Assembly (NCBI RefSeq): GCF_016772315.1
Contig: NZ_CP053482.1
Location: 3,839,501 to 3,903,500, forward strand
Origin: Thiothrix subterranea
Lineage (GTDB): Bacteria; Pseudomonadota; Gammaproteobacteria; Thiotrichales; Thiotrichaceae
Length of the DNA: 64,000 nt
Direction: 5' to 3'
A program made the translations under genes and the position numbers. Positions within the stretch are counted from its first letter, which is position 1. Every line of letters begins with the position of its first letter. The notes beneath the pieces were generated by a model that was not told the origin of the DNA, made no database searches, and worked only from the letters and a program-made list of their open reading frames with translations. Shown in pieces: positions 30,429 to 36,959 of the stretch.

Positions 30429-30450
30429 CAACGGGCTATCAGTTAAGCAA

Positions 30451-31356
30451 ATGACCGACATTTTTATCAGTTACAGTTCCAAAGATCGTGAATGGGTTGC
30501 ACGGCTTGCCAAAGGGTTGGAAGCGCACGGCTATGAAGTGTGGTGGGATCCCGAAATTCTGCCGGGGCAACATTATCAGGATGTGATTCAAAAGGCGTTA
30601 CACGGGGCAACCTGCACGGTGGCAGTGTGGACACCTAATTCGGTGGCATCCGATTATGTGCGGGCTGAATGTTTGTGGGCATTTAACAAGCGCAATCTCA
30701 TCAGTGTGCTGGGTAAGGATACCGAGATACCGACCCCGTTTAATGCGATTCAGATCGCCGATTTGCGTCAGTGGCGGGGCAGTGCGGATGACGCGAATTT
30801 CCAGCGCTTACTGCGTGGCATCAAGTTTGTGCAAACAGGTAAGGCTGTGCCACCGTCTCAGCAGCCAGAGCCGCCTAAAAAATTCCTTTGGTTGCCGACA
30901 CTCTTGATCTCTGCTGCGGTGCTGGGCGGTAGTGGTATTTATTGGCAGTCCACGCAAATTGACCCTGTGAAGGAAGAATCGCCTGCAAGGCAGGCTTCTA
31001 CAGTGGTTGCTGCTCCACCCGTTACCATTGACCCTGCCCAAGTGCAAGCCGAAGCTGAACGCAAGGCAAAAGAAGCCCAAGCTAACGAATTGGCCCAAGC
31101 CAAGGCCACGCTGGAAGCAGATGATGAAAGTGCATGGCCTTCGGCTGTTGAGCGTCTGATTGATCTGGCAAAGAAAGGGGAAGGTGAGGCGATGTATCTG
31201 TTGGGGATTGTTTATCAGAAGGGGCGAGGCGCAGATAAAGACATAAAAGCCAGTTGTAAATTTTATAAAGACTCGGCTGAACGAGATAACGTTAAAGCTA
31301 ACGATCTATACAAGCAATTAAAGGAGGCAGTTGATGACCCCAAAATATGCCCTTAA
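30451..31356 (+). CDS. Membrane-anchored TIR-domain effector with Sel1-like C-terminus
   Basis: Residues 1-130 are a TIR domain: TDIFISYSSKDREWV, a WWDPEILPGQ loop, and the candidate catalytic Glu73 in SDYVRAECLWAF. Bacterial TIR domains with this Glu cleave NAD+ or make NAD-derived signals. Residues about 145-165 (FLWLPTLLISAAVLGGSGIYW region) form one membrane segment. An Ala/Lys/Glu-rich coiled coil (about 195-225) and one Sel1-like repeat (AMYLLGIVYQKGRGADKDIK) follow and should face the periplasm. The last 23 bases overlap the next ATG, whose ribosome site is inside this gene, so synthesis of the effector and the diversified protein is coupled. A TIR inside and protein-interaction repeats outside suggest a trans-membrane alarm. 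NADase activity is inferred, not shown. Confidence 0.85.
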   Translation: MTDIFISYSSKDREWVARLAKGLEAHGYEVWWDPEILPGQHYQDVIQKALHGATCTVAVWTPNSVASDYVRAECLWAFNKRNLISVLGKDTEIPTPFNAIQIADLRQWRGSADDANFQRLLRGIKFVQTGKAVPPSQQPEPPKKFLWLPTLLISAAVLGGSGIYWQSTQIDPVKEESPARQASTVVAAPPVTIDPAQVQAEAERKAKEAQANELAQAKATLEADDESAWPSAVERLIDLAKKGEGEAMYLLGIVYQKGRGADKDIKASCKFYKDSAERDNVKANDLYKQLKEAVDDPKICP

Positions 31357-32530
31357 ATCATCTTCCCGCCTGCATGGTTGGGGCGCTTACTTATTTGCTA
31401 CTTTGATTTTGAGTGTTGGCGTTGTGTGTGCTGAAACAGACCTCGATAAGCTTGCTGTTGAGGATGTTGAGAAAATAAAGCAGGAAAAAGCTGCTGAAGA
31501 AAAACGCCAGTATGATGAAAGGGTAAAGCGTGAAGCGAAAGAAGCTGCTGACAAAGCCAAAGCCGCTGCTGCAAAAGCCGAAGCTGCTCGCGTTGCTGAA
31601 TTACAGCAAAAGTGTGAAAAGAAAGGCGGTGATTGGAAAAAAGGCAAATGTGTGATGCCGCAGCCGAAGCCACCTGCTCCGAAGCCTATCCCTGCCCCTG
31701 CCCCAGAACCTGTTGCTGTGGTTGAGCCGCCTGCTTCGCGTCCTGTTGCTGGGAACAGCCAAGATATGCCGCATATGCTCCCGATCCCCGCTGGCACTTT
31801 TACAATGGGTTGTGTGGATGGGCGCGACAACGTAGAGGGCGTAGCGGCATGTGGTGGTGATGAAACACCAGCTCACGAAGTTACGATTAGTGCTTTTCAA
31901 ATGGCAAAAACTGAAACGACAGTAGGTCAATACATGGCTTGTGTCGATGTTGGTGTTTGCCCTGCTCCTGAATGGCTGGAGCCGAATGCACCTGATTATT
32001 ATAAAAAACTAGGTACGGGCTTGTCCGATTTCAATTATCCGATAGTCGGTGTGAGCTGGAATGACGCCAATACTTATGCCCAGTGGCTAAGCAAGGAGAC
32101 GGGTAAACCTTACCGTCTGCCGACTGAAGCAGAATGGGAATATGCAGCGCGAGGTGGTACGGATAGCGCTTATCCTTGGGGTAACAAAGCCAGCCATGAG
32201 TTTGCCAATTATGGCAAGGATGAATGTTGTGATGGATTGGCGAGCGGTAAGGATCAATGGGTTTATACCGCGCCTGTCGGGAGTTTTGCCGCGAATGGCT
32301 ATGGACTTCAGGACATGAATGGCAATGTGTATGAATGGGTGCTAGATACTTGGCATAGTGATTACAAAGGTGCGCCTGTTGATGGTAGTGCTTGGGAATC
32401 TGGCACTTACCGCGTGTTGCGCGGTGGCGCGTGGATCAACGATGCACGGAACGTGCGTTCCGCTAACCGTGACTACGACACGCCGGATGATCGGAGCCTC
32501 AACATGGGTTTCCGCCTCGTCCTCTCCTAG
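31334..32530 (+). CDS. DGR variable protein: exported FGE-fold hypervariable sensor
   Basis: The 398-residue product has a signal-like N-terminus (hydrophobic about 18-32, VVCA before ETD), a charged coiled coil (about 36-98), a Pro/Ala linker (about 107-136) and an FGE-sulfatase/SUMF1 domain (147-398) of the C-type-lectin-like fold. Fold motifs include PIPAGTFTMG, YRLPTEAEWEYAARGG, GLQDMNGNVYEW and RVLRGGAW. The C-terminal part lacks the Cys pair of true formylglycine-generating enzymes, so binding rather than catalysis is likely. The last 129 bases (residues 357-398) are the variable repeat, placing changeable residues on the ligand face and keeping the closing GFRLVLS fixed. ATG 31334 is preferred over an in-frame TTG at 31331 because AAGGAGG (31321-31327) is spaced six bases from it. 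Confidence 0.9.
   Translation: MTPKYALKSSSRLHGWGAYLFATLILSVGVVCAETDLDKLAVEDVEKIKQEKAAEEKRQYDERVKREAKEAADKAKAAAAKAEAARVAELQQKCEKKGGDWKKGKCVMPQPKPPAPKPIPAPAPEPVAVVEPPASRPVAGNSQDMPHMLPIPAGTFTMGCVDGRDNVEGVAACGGDETPAHEVTISAFQMAKTETTVGQYMACVDVGVCPAPEWLEPNAPDYYKKLGTGLSDFNYPIVGVSWNDANTYAQWLSKETGKPYRLPTEAEWEYAARGGTDSAYPWGNKASHEFANYGKDECCDGLASGKDQWVYTAPVGSFAANGYGLQDMNGNVYEWVLDTWHSDYKGAPVDGSAWESGTYRVLRGGAWINDARNVRSANRDYDTPDDRSLNMGFRLVLS
32402..32530 (+). repeat. DGR variable repeat (VR)
   Basis: This 129-base segment ends exactly at the TAG of the variable protein and aligns without gaps to 34243-34371. It differs at 32408, 32436, 32441, 32448, 32471, 32474, 32477, 32489, 32496, 32498, 32499 and 32506. 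In every case the template has A and the VR has G (7), T (4) or C (1). Eleven residues change. The last 24 bases (32507-32530) are identical to the template and A-free except in the stop codon, as expected for an initiation-of-mutagenic-homing (IMH) site. Confidence 0.95.
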
Positions 32531-32540
32531 GTCAAGTTGA

Positions 32541-32620
32541 GCCAAGTGCCGCCGGGGCGGCTCTTGTGGCGTGGGCAGCGTAGCCAAATGCGGGGGCGTT
32601 ACCGGAGTAGCCCCGCGTTT
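32541..32620 (+). other. Two hairpins just downstream of the VR
   Basis: GCCGCC (32548-32553) and GGCGGC (32556-32561) form a tight GC hairpin, extendable with GCCAAG and CTTGTGGC on its flanks, beginning 17 bases after the VR stop. A second hairpin pairs AAATGCGGGG (32586-32595) with CCCCGCGTTT (32611-32620) through ten pairs including one G-T. In phage BPP-1 and other DGRs a hairpin or cruciform just after the VR raises retrohoming, so the first is the likely counterpart. The template copy lacks it. Confidence 0.65.
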
Positions 32621-32651
32621 GGTGGAGCAGCACGCGCCACTCTTTGGGGGT

Positions 32652-32686
32652 GCAGGGGGTTTACCCCCTGCGTTGCGGATTTTTTG
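32652..32686 (+). terminator. Terminator-like hairpin between variable gene and HRDC gene
   Basis: GCAGGGGG (32652-32659), loop TTTA, and CCCCCTGC (32664-32671) form a perfect stem. A run of six T follows after a short gap (32681-32686). It would limit read-through from the target gene into the HRDC and RT genes, allowing separate expression levels. Confidence 0.6.
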
Positions 32687-32726
32687 GACGATGATCAAAT
32701 TATTTTTCCCAAGGAAGGGAGAGGTT

Positions 32727-33245
32727 ATGAAGCTAAAGTTTTTCAGCGTGAATGCGCTAGACCCAGAAGCCGATCAAGACAACCTTGATAGTTTTTGTAA
32801 CAGCCATCGGCTGGTGTCGGTGGATAAACGTTTCGTCGAAAATGGTGAGTTTTGTTTCTGGTCGGTGTGCGTGGTTTACCTTGAAGTTTCAGCATCCCCC
32901 GCCAAACCCACCGCAGCCCTCAACAAACGCGCCCAAGTCGATTACCGTGAAACCCTGAATGAGCAGGATTTTGCCGCATATTCCAAATTGCGTGAGTTAC
33001 GCAAGGCGTTAGCCGATAGCGACGGTGTGCCGATTTATGCCGTTTTCACCAATGCCCAACTGGCCGACATGGTAACAAACCGTGCCACCTCGCTAACCGC
33101 ATTAGGGGAAATAAACGGCATAGGCAGCGCCAAACTGGACAAATACGGCAAACATTTCACCAAATTGCTGCAAAACACCCTAACCGATGAAGCGGTCACC
33201 ACTACAACCCAAGCCGATGAAACGCCACTGCATCCGGCTGGCTGA
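32727..33245 (+). CDS. HRDC-domain DGR accessory protein
   Basis: The 172-residue protein has a conserved N-terminal beta-rich part (residues 1-55, MKLKFFSVNALDP ... WSVCVVYLE) and an HRDC domain (about 80-150) with VPIYAVFTNAQLADMV and LGEINGIGSAKLDKYG. HRDC domains bind nucleic acid. HRDC proteins are one of the known DGR accessory types, taking the place of Avd, and probably help the RT hold template RNA or target DNA. The ATG at 32727 follows GGGAGAGG; an open frame continues upstream to 32571 but runs through the hairpin spacer and lacks a ribosome site. Its end overlaps the RT frame by 59 bases. Confidence 0.88.
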   Translation: MKLKFFSVNALDPEADQDNLDSFCNSHRLVSVDKRFVENGEFCFWSVCVVYLEVSASPAKPTAALNKRAQVDYRETLNEQDFAAYSKLRELRKALADSDGVPIYAVFTNAQLADMVTNRATSLTALGEINGIGSAKLDKYGKHFTKLLQNTLTDEAVTTTTQADETPLHPAG

Positions 33246-34224
33246 CATAGCCGCCATCGACAATTTGACGCTGGCAGTCTGGAAAGCCGCCCGCAGCAAA
33301 CGCCACCGCCCCGATGTTATCCGCTTCACCACCCAACTCGACCAACACCTCCAGCAACTGGCGCAAGACATAGTGCAAGCCAAAGTGCCGTATGCCCGTT
33401 ACCGCGAGTTTTACATCCACGACCCTAAAGAACGCCTGATCCACGCCGCTTGTTTTGAAGACCGCGTGTTGCACCATGCCATCATGAATCTCGCTGAACC
33501 TGTGTTTGAACGGGCGCTAGTCCCAACCACCTACGCTTGCCGCCCGGACAAAGGTGTACACCGCGCCGTTGCCCAAGTGCAAGCTAACCTGCGGCGCTAT
33601 CCTTGGTATGTCAAAACCGATATTTCCGGCTATTTCCCCAGCATTGATCATCGAATTCTGCATGATTTACTGCAACGGCGTTTTAAAGGCGCTGATTTTC
33701 TGTTCCTACTTTGGCGTATCATTGATTCATACCACGCCAAACCCGATAAAGGTTTGCCGATTGGCTCTTTGACCTCACAGCATTTCGCTAACTACTATTT
33801 GGATGGTACAGACCGTTTCTTGCTCGAACACCTCAAGGTTCAGGCGCAAGTACGCTACATGGATGACACCCTGTTTTGGTGCAATAGCCGCGCAGAAGCC
33901 AACGAAAAACTGGCAGCCCTGCGTGAATATCTGCACGTTGAGCGCCAACTCCACATCAAACCCAACAGCCAAATCAACCGCAGCAGTGCAGGTGTCAGCT
34001 ATTGCGGCTACCGTATTTTGCCGGGGGCTATCTTGCTCAGTCGCCGTAAACGCCAGCGTTACCAGCAATTACGCCGCCAATGGGAACAGGCATGGCTGGA
34101 TGGGCAAATCACTGAATTGGTGTTACAGCAGGCTTACCAGTCGGTTCATGCCATCACCTTACACGCCGACAGTCAGGCATGGCGTAAACAAAACTTGCAG
34201 TTATATCCTTCACCCGCTATATGA
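33187..34224 (+). CDS. DGR reverse transcriptase
   Basis: The 345-residue RT has motif A in VKTDISGYFPSIDHRIL, a DGR-specific motif 4 IGSLTSQ (residues 192-198, in place of the QGxxxSP of retrons and group II introns) and the catalytic YMDD (224-227) in VRYMDDTLFW. N-terminal RT motifs AACFEDRVLHHAIMN and TYACRPDKGVHRAV are also DGR-like. No maturase, RNase H or integrase part is present. DGR RTs copy the template RNA with errors at adenines. All catalytic residues are intact. The ATG at 33187 overlaps the HRDC gene; ATG 33217 is an alternative start. The template repeat begins 18 bases after the stop. Confidence 0.95.
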   Translation: MKRSPLQPKPMKRHCIRLADIAAIDNLTLAVWKAARSKRHRPDVIRFTTQLDQHLQQLAQDIVQAKVPYARYREFYIHDPKERLIHAACFEDRVLHHAIMNLAEPVFERALVPTTYACRPDKGVHRAVAQVQANLRRYPWYVKTDISGYFPSIDHRILHDLLQRRFKGADFLFLLWRIIDSYHAKPDKGLPIGSLTSQHFANYYLDGTDRFLLEHLKVQAQVRYMDDTLFWCNSRAEANEKLAALREYLHVERQLHIKPNSQINRSSAGVSYCGYRILPGAILLSRRKRQRYQQLRRQWEQAWLDGQITELVLQQAYQSVHAITLHADSQAWRKQNLQLYPSPAI

Positions 34225-34242
34225 CTATTGGGTAATGGTCAA

Positions 34243-34371
34243 GGCACTAACCGCGTGTTGCGCGGTGGCGCGTGGAACAACAATGCACAGAACGTGCGTT
34301 CCGCTAACCGTAACAACAACACGCCGGATAATCGGAACAACAACATAGGTTTCCGCCTCGTCCTCTCCTAG
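34243..34371 (+). repeat. DGR template repeat (TR)
   Basis: This 129-base non-coding copy of the variable repeat lies on the same strand, downstream of the RT, and ends in the same IMH-like 24 bases (34348-34371). Read in the VR frame it is Asn-rich: 13 of 42 codons are AAC or AAT. Randomising the first two adenines of an AAY codon can give 15 amino acids and never a stop. The match may start two bases earlier (AA at 34241-34242 opposite CT), which is also adenine-only. Transcription from the RT message would supply the RNA copied by the RT. Confidence 0.95.
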
Positions 34372-34450
34372 CTCAAATGTCAGCAGTAGCGACACTTGAC
34401 CAGACCGTTATCCTGTCCGTGGTGTTTTGCATCGCGGCGAAAAGCCAATA

Positions 34451-34500
34451 CCCCACGGTATGCTAGTAGGCAGAGCCGAACGCTTACCGATGGGGTTTCT
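34451..34500 (+). terminator. Terminator-like hairpin behind the template repeat
   Basis: CCCCACGGTA (34451-34460) pairs with TACCG (34485-34489) and TGGGG (34491-34495) with one bulged A, and TTTCTT follows. It could end the RT-TR transcript or form a structural part of the template RNA. Confidence 0.5.
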
Positions 34501-34553
34501 TCGCCCATTTATGTTATTCTTCGCCTATCAGCAATTATTGAGGAAGCGTCAAC

Positions 34554-34997
34554 ATGGCGAATGTCGCTTACGATCAAGACCTCTACACATGGTCTTTGCA
34601 ACAGGCTGCACTGCTGCGCGAACGCAAGTTTGACCAAGTGGACTGGGAACACATCATCGAGGAAGTTGAGGACATGAGTAAGTCGGAAAAACGTGCCTTG
34701 CAGTCTTTTTTAGAAGCCTTACTCATGCACCTGTTGAAATGGCAATATCAGCCAGCGTATCAGGGGCGAAGCTGGAAATTTACGATCATTGAACAGCGTC
34801 AACGGATTGTCGGGCATCTCAAAGAGAATCCCGGTTTAAAAAGCAAGCTGTCTGCTTTAATTGAATCTGCTTACCGTTATGCGGTGTCTGGTGCAGTACG
34901 TGAAACTGGGCTTGCGCCGGAAATATTCCCCGAAACGTGTCCGTGGGATTACGAGCAGTTTATGGCTGATGATTTCTGGCCTGAACTCGATTCATAA
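34554..34997 (+). CDS. DUF29 family protein
   Basis: This 147-residue protein matches DUF29 throughout: YDQDLYTWSLQQAALLRERKFDQVDWEHIIEEVEDM, then KRALQSFLEALLMHLLKWQYQP and a C-terminal CPWDYEQFMADDFWPE. The family is helical, of unknown function, multi-copy and mobile in cyanobacteria and Thiotrichales. The start has GAGGAAG eight bases upstream. Its last 49 bases overlap the convergent dusB frame. Nothing links it mechanistically to the DGR other than position. Confidence 0.85.
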   Translation: MANVAYDQDLYTWSLQQAALLRERKFDQVDWEHIIEEVEDMSKSEKRALQSFLEALLMHLLKWQYQPAYQGRSWKFTIIEQRQRIVGHLKENPGLKSKLSALIESAYRYAVSGAVRETGLAPEIFPETCPWDYEQFMADDFWPELDS

Positions 34998-35980
34998 TTC
35001 AGCCGTTCATCCCGCACCAACAACGCCTGAAAATACGCATCCACAGCCTGCGCCTGCCCCGCTGTATTATCCTGCGCATACATCGCCTGCCGGAACGTAT
35101 TGCTGTCATGCAACCCATTGGTATACCAAGCAATATGTTTACGGGCGATGCGACACCCCGAATATTCCCCGTAAAACTGATACAGATCATCTAAATGCCC
35201 CAGCAATACCGCGTGGACTTCGGAAACGTTCGGCGGCGGCAATTCCTCGCCCGTTTGCAAATAATGCGCGATTTCCCGAAAAATCCACGGTCGCCCCTGC
35301 GCCGCTCGCCCGATCATAATGGCATCTGCCCCAGTCGCCTCCAGCACCGCCTTGGCTTTTTGCGGGCTATCAATGTCGCCATTAGCAATAATCGGAATTC
35401 TGACGTGGCGTTTCACTTCGCGAATCAGCTCATAACGCGCCTCACCTGTGTACATTTGTTCGCGCGTGCGCCCATGAATCGCCAATGCCGCAATGCCTGC
35501 CTGTTGCGCCATATCCGCAACCCGCAGAATATTTTCCTCACCATTGACGTATCCCAGACGGGTTTTCAGCGTCACCGGCACATCCACCGCAGACACCACC
35601 GCATCCAAAATTCGCTTAACCAAATCCTCATCTTGTAACAGCGCCGAACCCGCCAGCTTGCGGCAAACCTTGCGGGCAGGGCAACCCATGTTAATGTCCA
35701 CAATCTGCGCCCCATTCGCGACTTGATAACGCGCCGCTTCCGCCAACATCTCCGGTTCAGACCCCGCAATTTGTGCTGAAATCGGTGCAAGTTCCCCTTC
35801 GAAATCAGCGCGGTACAAGGATTTTTTCTGCGCGTACAAGGTCGCATCCACCGACATCATTTCGCTGACGGCATGACCTGCGCCAAAATGTTTGCATAAG
35901 GTACGGAACGGACGATCCGTCACGCCAGCCATCGGCGCAACAATCAGGTTGTTATCAAGTGTGTAAGAGCCAATTTTCAT
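34949..35980 (-). CDS. dusB: tRNA-dihydrouridine synthase B
   Basis: DusB is an FMN enzyme reducing U17 in the tRNA D-loop. The 343 residues have VAPMAGVTDRPFR, DINMGCPARKVCRKLAGSALL with the catalytic Cys, IHGRTREQMYTG, IANGDI and MIGRAAQGRPWIF. ATG 35980 (MKIGSYTLDN) is preferred to a TTG six codons upstream that gives non-family residues. The C-terminal 16 residues are encoded opposite the DUF29 end and look like a poor-quality extension, suggesting that arrival of the DUF29 gene altered the original 3' end. It follows the nucleotidyltransferase gene on the same strand after 14 bases. Confidence 0.93.
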   Translation of the reverse strand: MKIGSYTLDNNLIVAPMAGVTDRPFRTLCKHFGAGHAVSEMMSVDATLYAQKKSLYRADFEGELAPISAQIAGSEPEMLAEAARYQVANGAQIVDINMGCPARKVCRKLAGSALLQDEDLVKRILDAVVSAVDVPVTLKTRLGYVNGEENILRVADMAQQAGIAALAIHGRTREQMYTGEARYELIREVKRHVRIPIIANGDIDSPQKAKAVLEATGADAIMIGRAAQGRPWIFREIAHYLQTGEELPPPNVSEVHAVLLGHLDDLYQFYGEYSGCRIARKHIAWYTNGLHDSNTFRQAMYAQDNTAGQAQAVDAYFQALLVRDERLNYESSSGQKSSAINCS

Positions 35981-35994
35981 CGTGTTTAGACTTG

Positions 35995-36516
35995 TCAAAG
36001 AAGCCGTTCAAGTCTTATCAGCACAGTATCGCGCATAGTATCTTGACCAGATACTTTGTTTATCCGTTCCCTGATCAGATTGGCATCCACAATGCCGCTA
36101 CGAATAGCTGTTGCCACAAAGTCCATGTCTTTTTCCCGTCCAGCATACAATTTGCTGGTCATCAGATCATGTGGCTCTAAAAACAAGCCAACAACATTAT
36201 TGGTATTCGTGTTTGCAATCCTGATTAGGCGGCTTTCCCAGCCTTCGGGAAGTATCGCTGTCGTTTTATCCACACCATCAGCGTAGTACCCAAACGTTTC
36301 ATCAAACGGGGATAATTCACCCAATACACCGTCAATCAGGTCGGCGCGTTCAGGGTACTGGACAGGGATTAAATCTGCTTCGCGTGATTGCAAAAGAGCA
36401 GCCGGGGCTTCAGGGTAGCTGCCAAGGATCGACTGGCTACCAATGACAATGATTTCATTGCATTGTGTGATCGCCCCCGCAGCTCTGATCAAGTGTTCGA
36501 TTTCATAACGTTTCAT
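35995..36516 (-). CDS. DUF6036-like nucleotidyltransferase (possible toxin)
   Basis: The 173-residue protein begins MKRYEIEHLIRAAG and has IIVIGSQSILGSYP, the GS loop of nucleotidyltransferase folds. An acidic pair in READLIP and a PHDLMTSKLYAGREKDMDF segment, typical of AbiEii/DUF6036-type enzymes, follow. Such proteins are often the enzymatic half of toxin-antitoxin pairs. It overlaps the upstream small gene by 14 bases. The ATG at 36516 is chosen because upstream residues fall inside the neighbour's frame; no strong ribosome site is seen, so coupling is likely. Confidence 0.7.
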   Translation of the reverse strand: MKRYEIEHLIRAAGAITQCNEIIVIGSQSILGSYPEAPAALLQSREADLIPVQYPERADLIDGVLGELSPFDETFGYYADGVDKTTAILPEGWESRLIRIANTNTNNVVGLFLEPHDLMTSKLYAGREKDMDFVATAIRSGIVDANLIRERINKVSGQDTMRDTVLIRLERLL

Positions 36517-36826
36517 GAGTGTTCTTAAATTCGCGTAGGATTTCCCAGCGTTCATGGGCGGAAAGACATCCGGCAAATGGAGAATTCGAGCGTGCCAGCA
36601 CTGCGCTTTCGTCGTGGGAATCCAGAATGTTGATAATGTCTGTTATGGGCAAGGAGAGCTTTTGTTCCCAATCGGTGTAAGCCTGCCAATTACCGTTGTT
36701 GGCACGGTAACGCCGCAAGTTGGCGCGGGCAATACCGACCACCTGTTCAGGGTTGGCTTGCAGTTTTTCGATGACCCGCTGATGTAGCCGGTAAATGCGT
36801 TGTTCTATAAGGGTTTGTTTGTTCAT
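36503..36826 (-). CDS. Small helical protein paired with the nucleotidyltransferase
   Basis: The 107-residue, mostly helical protein (RIYRLHQRVIEKLQANPEQV, then NGNWQAYTDWEQKLSLPITDIINIL) has no motif I can name firmly. Its size, its position directly upstream of and overlapping a nucleotidyltransferase-fold gene, and its divergence from the next operon fit an antitoxin role. The C-terminus (CLSAHERWEILREF) recurs, from memory, in similar small partners of DUF6036 proteins. The function is inferred from context only. Confidence 0.6.
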   Translation of the reverse strand: MNKQTLIEQRIYRLHQRVIEKLQANPEQVVGIARANLRRYRANNGNWQAYTDWEQKLSLPITDIINILDSHDESAVLARSNSPFAGCLSAHERWEILREFKNTHETL

Positions 36827-36959
36827 TTGGCACAGAACGACAGGCTTAAAACAGCAAAGTACCGTGAAGGCTAAAAACTTGCAAGCCTCTAGCGTGCAGG
36901 ACAGTGATGTTGTGGTAAAGTATCCGCCCTATAAGAAACCACTTGTACGGAGATTTAGT

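Larger units (their letters stand above)
34225..34553 (+). other. Gene-free DGR template region
   Basis: This 329-base stretch between the RT and DUF29 genes contains no credible protein gene. It holds the template repeat (34243-34371), an unassigned segment (34372-34450), a terminator-like hairpin (34451-34500) and the ribosome site of the DUF29 gene (GAGGAAG around 34540-34546). Confidence 0.85.

Noticed and set aside
31334-32530. Functional formylglycine-generating enzyme
   Set aside because: The FGE fold is present, but the catalytic Cys pair near the C-terminus is absent and that region is the DGR variable repeat.
32571-32726. N-terminal extension of the HRDC protein
   Set aside because: The open frame crosses the hairpin spacer, encodes Gly/Pro/Ala-rich non-family residues and lacks a ribosome site, whereas ATG 32727 has GGGAGAGG upstream and the family-like MKLKFF start.
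33803-34348. 181-codon plus-strand frame overlapping RT and template repeat
   Set aside because: It runs in another frame of the RT gene and through the TR; composition and lack of homology show a shadow. The TR is non-coding.
36795-36959. Upstream extension of the P-loop protein
   Set aside because: The region is the divergent intergenic space with the neighbouring minus-strand gene; residues are not family-like and GTG 36960 has a good ribosome site.
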